Assembly (NCBI GenBank): GCA_003520455.1 | Contig: DOUV01001012.1 | Span: 816-18,235 of the forward strand | Reading direction: 5' to 3' | Source: Chloroflexota bacterium | GTDB taxonomy: Bacteria; Chloroflexota; Anaerolineae; Ardenticatenales; Ardenticatenaceae | Length of the DNA: 17,420 nucleotides | In this document: one piece after another, positions 15,459 to 17,420 of the stretch | Numbering within the stretch: the first letter of the stretch is position 1 | Layout: each line of letters starts with the position of its first letter | The notes under the pieces: model-generated | Databases searched by the model: none | The model's input: the letters and a program-made list of their open reading frames with translations, nothing else | Told to the model about the DNA's origin: nothing | Program-made: the position numbers and the translations under genes

Positions 15459-16103
15459 ATGAGAGTGAATCTCAATACTGGACGGCGGCTGGTCATCGTC
15501 CTCGGTCTCGCATTCAGCATCGCGGCCTGCGGCGGGTCCAGCCTCCCGCCGACGGATGCACCCGATGCGCCTGTCGTAGCGGCGACTGAAGTGACGGTCG
15601 CTGAGCCCGCGGACGTACCGGCGGCTACAGTGGAGGTCGAGCCTGCCGAGGTGCCCGCGCCCACCGCAACAGTCGAGTCTGAGCCAACCGAAGTACCGGC
15701 TCGGGCCGAAGAAGCGGAGATTTCCGTCAACACCAAACTCGACCTCAATGAGGTGACCGAGGCCGAGCTTCTCAGCACCATCCCGAATTTCAGCAATCGC
15801 ATGGTGCGGGAGTTCTTGGAGTACCGCCCGTACATCAGCATCCAACAGTTCCGGCGCGAGATTGGCAAGTACGTCAGCGCGGAGCAGGTCGTCGAGTACG
15901 AACAGTACGTCTATGTGCCGGTTGATGTGAACGAGGCGGATGCCGAGACCCTCAAGCAGTTGCCGGGGGTGGATGATGCGGTGGCCGCAACGCTGATTGC
16001 GCATCGCCCGTACGACTCGAATGCGGCCTTCCTCGAGGCCCTCGCGCTGCACGTGCCGTCCGAGGAACTGGCGGCGGCCGCGAGCTACCTGGTGGCGCAA
16101 TGA
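15459..16103 (+). CDS. Helix-hairpin-helix lipoprotein
   Basis: 214 residues from the ATG at 15459, with AGGAG about eight bases upstream; the longer open frame lacks a ribosome-binding site and would bury the signal peptide. A signal peptide (LVIVLGLAFSIAAC) predicts lipidation at Cys24. A disordered linker (about 27-88) consists of repeats of Val-Pro/Glu/Ala/Thr type (EPAEVPAPTATVESEPTEVP), common in Chloroflexota surface proteins. Two ComEA-like helix-hairpin-helix segments follow: about 91-145 (LDLNEVTEAELLSTIPNFS...RPYISIQQF) and about 155-210 (VDVNEADAETLKQLPGVDD...RPYDSNAAF). Such folds usually contact DNA or form oligomers; here the anchor puts them outside the cell. A role in DNA binding or uptake is possible but unproven. 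The stop overlaps the next start (ATGA). Confidence 0.8.
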   Translation: MRVNLNTGRRLVIVLGLAFSIAACGGSSLPPTDAPDAPVVAATEVTVAEPADVPAATVEVEPAEVPAPTATVESEPTEVPARAEEAEISVNTKLDLNEVTEAELLSTIPNFSNRMVREFLEYRPYISIQQFRREIGKYVSAEQVVEYEQYVYVPVDVNEADAETLKQLPGVDDAVAATLIAHRPYDSNAAFLEALALHVPSEELAAAASYLVAQ

Positions 16104-16633
16104 GCGAGACCCATGTCGAGCGACGACTGCGGCGGTTCCTGCTGGTCATGGCGGGGCTGATGTGCGCGGGCACAGTCGTGGAACTCTGGCTCGCCGGGCA
16201 CATGGAAAGCCCAATCCAATTCGTGCCGTTCATCCTCTGCGGGCTGGGGCTGACGGCGATCCTGGCGGTGCTGTGCCGCCCTCAGCGCCGGACGCTGCTC
16301 GGCCTGCGCGGGGTCGTGGCCCTCCTTGTCGTGGGCAGCCTTGTGGGCATCTACGAGCACGGCGAGCAGAATCTGGCATTCGAGCTGGAGATTCGGCCTA
16401 ATGCGACGGCGCGCGAGGTCTTGCCCGAGGCGCTACGGGGGGCCAGCCCACTCCTGGCGCCGGGCATCCTGGCGCTGGCGGGGGTTCTGGCGCTCGGCGC
16501 CACCTACTCCCATCCGGCTTTGGAAAGGAGGCCGGCTGAAGGTCGCGGGGATCAGGATGGACAGTCTCATGCGGGGCCGGAGCCGGCGCCTCTGGGGTCT
16601 ATCTCTTCCGGCCCAACTCGGAGCTGGCGGTGA
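16100..16633 (+). CDS. Four-helix membrane protein coupled to the HhH lipoprotein
   Basis: 177 residues. The ATG sits inside the ATGA overlap with the preceding stop, so the pair is translationally coupled. Predicted transmembrane segments are about 12-32, 39-59, 68-86 and 116-136. Helices 3 and 4 flank a small extracytoplasmic loop (YEHGEQNLAFELEIRPNATA), and the H-x-E-Q/N motif there is a possible ligand site. After about residue 140 the sequence becomes Pro/Gly/Arg-rich and less protein-like; a strong AAAGGAGG lies in this tail, so the true end may differ. I do not recognise the family. Membership with the HhH lipoprotein suggests that they act together at the cell surface. Confidence 0.7.
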   Translation: MSETHVERRLRRFLLVMAGLMCAGTVVELWLAGHMESPIQFVPFILCGLGLTAILAVLCRPQRRTLLGLRGVVALLVVGSLVGIYEHGEQNLAFELEIRPNATAREVLPEALRGASPLLAPGILALAGVLALGATYSHPALERRPAEGRGDQDGQSHAGPEPAPLGSISSGPTRSWR

Positions 16634-16705
16634 TCAAGGTGGAGATGCCAGGGCGCTTCAATCAGTCGAGGTCGGCAGATCGAGGGAAATCGCGGACAAT
16701 GACAC

Positions 16706-16748
16706 AAAAAAGTGTGACCTGGGCGGACGCACTCCGTCCGCCCAGGTC
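16706..16748 (-). terminator. Strong hairpin, terminator-like on the minus strand
   Basis: GACCTGGGCGGACG (16716-16729) and CGTCCGCCCAGGTC (16735-16748) form a perfect 14-bp stem with a five-base loop. On the minus strand it is followed, after four bases, by six T residues (16711-16706). On the plus strand it also lies 82 bases past the membrane-protein gene but has no T-tract, so it may act only as an RNA-end structure for that operon. Confidence 0.5.
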
Positions 16749-16840
16749 AGGTCACATTGCGAACCGCAACCCAACTCCCTACCGGTCTACCGATGCCGGC
16801 TGCGCCATCATCGCGTAGGGGGTGGTTATCCGCCGGGCTA

Positions 16841-17012
16841 TTGTCTGCCGCCGGCGGTACACACTACTATAAGAGGGTGATCGAAAATGTTTGGGGGCAA
16901 ATCTGCTAGATGTGCCGAGCATATCGTGAAAAGCTTTGGTCGAATGCTCAAGCCGGCTGATGGCGGTGTGCGCAGAGGTCGTGGGGTGGTGGCACGCGCC
17001 GCCCAGGAATAA
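16841..17012 (+). other. Possible promoter and 41-residue ORF in a decayed region
   Basis: TTGTCT (16841) and TACTAT (16865) are separated by 18 bp. An AGAGGG at 16872-16877 stands nine bases before the ATG at 16887, which opens a frame to a TAA at 17010 (MFGGKSARCAEHIVKSFGRM...). The last codons form one arm of the hairpin at 17001-17022, which argues against a real protein. No family is recognised. The rest of 16750-17130 shows nothing else I can name. Confidence 0.25.
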
Positions 17013-17050
17013 ATTCCAGGGCTCACAGCTCAAGTCGGCTGAAGCCGACT
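17001..17050. repeat. Tandem hairpin repeat, probably transposon-associated
   Basis: Two stem-loops sit side by side. GCCCAGGAAT/ATTCCAGGGC (17001-17010 and 17013-17022, 9 of 10 pairs, AA between) is followed ten bases later by the palindrome AGTCGGCTGAAGCCGACT (17033-17050, two perfect 8-bp arms). Paired hairpins of this sort are typical of interspersed repeats and IS200/IS605-type ends. The family assignment is an inference. Confidence 0.5.
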
Positions 17051-17129
17051 GGATGGTGGGCGGTGGTGACGATTGGTGAGGTTTTTTGAGTGTAGTTGGA
17101 AAATGATTTGACAGAAACAGTCATAATGA

Positions 17130-17258
17130 CACAGTATGGAATGGATCACAGCCTGGCTCAACCGCTGCCGGCGCCTCAGCAAAGGTTATGAGCGTCATGG
17201 GTGGAATAGTGAAGCGATGATTTACATCGCCTCCATTCATTTGATGCTGCGTCAATAG
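17130..17258 (+). pseudogene. IS5-family transposase, C-terminal remnant
   Basis: The translation from the ATG at 17136 gives MEWITAWLNRCRRLSKGYER followed by HGWNSEAMIYIASIHLMLRQ and a TAG. WLNRCRRLSKxYER...SEAMIYxAxIHLMLR is the classic C-terminal signature of IS5-type DDE transposases. The Glu of the DDE triad normally lies shortly before this segment; here the frame is closed by a TGA at 17127 and nothing upstream resembles the rest of the enzyme. It is therefore a dead fragment of a once full-length element (about 800-900 bp). Confidence 0.8.
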
Positions 17259-17353
17259 CTCCCCAATGCGGATATTCCGATTCCGCACAAAGATAAGCGG
17301 CTTCCCGAATCGATGGGCCTCGCTCTGAAACAGGCGGCCTAAGTGTGTGAATA

Positions 17354-17371
17354 TTTTTCAAACACGCTCTC
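17354..17371. mobile_element. Right terminal inverted repeat of the decayed IS5-type element
   Basis: Read on the minus strand it is GAGAGCGTGTTTGAAAAA, the type of end seen in IS5/IS427-group elements. It lies 95 bases past the transposase stop. No matching left end is visible between 16634 and 17130, consistent with deletion of the left part of the element. Confidence 0.5.
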
Positions 17372-17420
17372 AGCGAATCCGAATGTCAATGAGCCTGGTT
17401 CTATCTATTACCCACAAGTT

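Noticed and set aside
16779..17033. 84-residue minus-strand frame
   Set aside because: Spans the tandem-hairpin repeat, has no ribosome-binding site and resembles no family.

Overview
The window reads as chromosomal DNA of a GC-rich bacterium, most likely a member of the Chloroflexota (Thermomicrobia/Anaerolineae-like). This rests on several things: frequent GTG and TTG starts, lipoproteins with long Pro/Thr/Glu/Val-rich linkers, a MacAB-type export operon carrying a characteristic extra lipoprotein, and the kind of KdpD present. No rRNA, tRNA or ribosomal-protein gene is present to test the placement, so it is an inference from protein style.

Layout. (1) 158-6343, minus strand: a potassium-type module. 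A KdpD-like sensor kinase (4346-6343) overlaps a KdpE-like response regulator (3657-4349). After a 328-bp gap with its own promoter come a KimA/YdaO-like potassium transporter of the APC superfamily (1424-3328), a small two-helix membrane protein (1010-1390) and a membrane-anchored unknown protein that looks split by a frameshift (158-1013). No kdpFABC genes are present. An 11-bp-spaced direct repeat, TCAAGA-N5-TCAAGA, occurs upstream of both kdpD and the transporter and is a strong candidate KdpE operator. (2) 6344-8034: a mostly non-coding stretch holding a GYD-domain gene (7055-7348, minus) with a clear promoter and terminator, and just beyond that promoter a 185-bp MITE-like element with 17-bp terminal inverted repeats and a 9-bp target duplication. 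(3) 8035-9322, plus strand: a CoA-binding protein (8145-8636) and a flavodoxin/HemG-like protein (8696-9322), with a structured leader and a possible micro-ORF upstream. (4) 9651-15115, minus strand: a five-gene export operon, in transcription order a membrane-fusion protein with a very long repeat-built coiled coil, a MacB-type ABC ATPase, a MacB/FtsX permease, a lipoprotein and a secreted TolB-like beta-propeller that is broken by a one-base frameshift at 10312-10315. (5) 15459-16633, plus strand, divergent from the export operon: a helix-hairpin-helix lipoprotein translationally coupled to a four-helix membrane protein. (6) 16634-17420: a decayed region with a strong hairpin, a tandem-hairpin repeat and the C-terminal remnant of an IS5-family transposase with one inverted-repeat end.

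How it fits together. The left half looks like a self-regulated K+ uptake unit: the kinase senses turgor or K+, KdpE binds the same operator at its own promoter and at the transporter promoter, and a single-polypeptide transporter replaces the Kdp ATPase. The right half is an envelope export system whose five genes lie in close series, facing a small two-gene cell-surface operon across an intergenic region with repeated TTGTTYAGA motifs. The best candidates for undescribed biology are the KdpDE-KimA wiring with its shared operator, the repeat-extended membrane-fusion protein with its dedicated lipoprotein and propeller, and the small mobile element.
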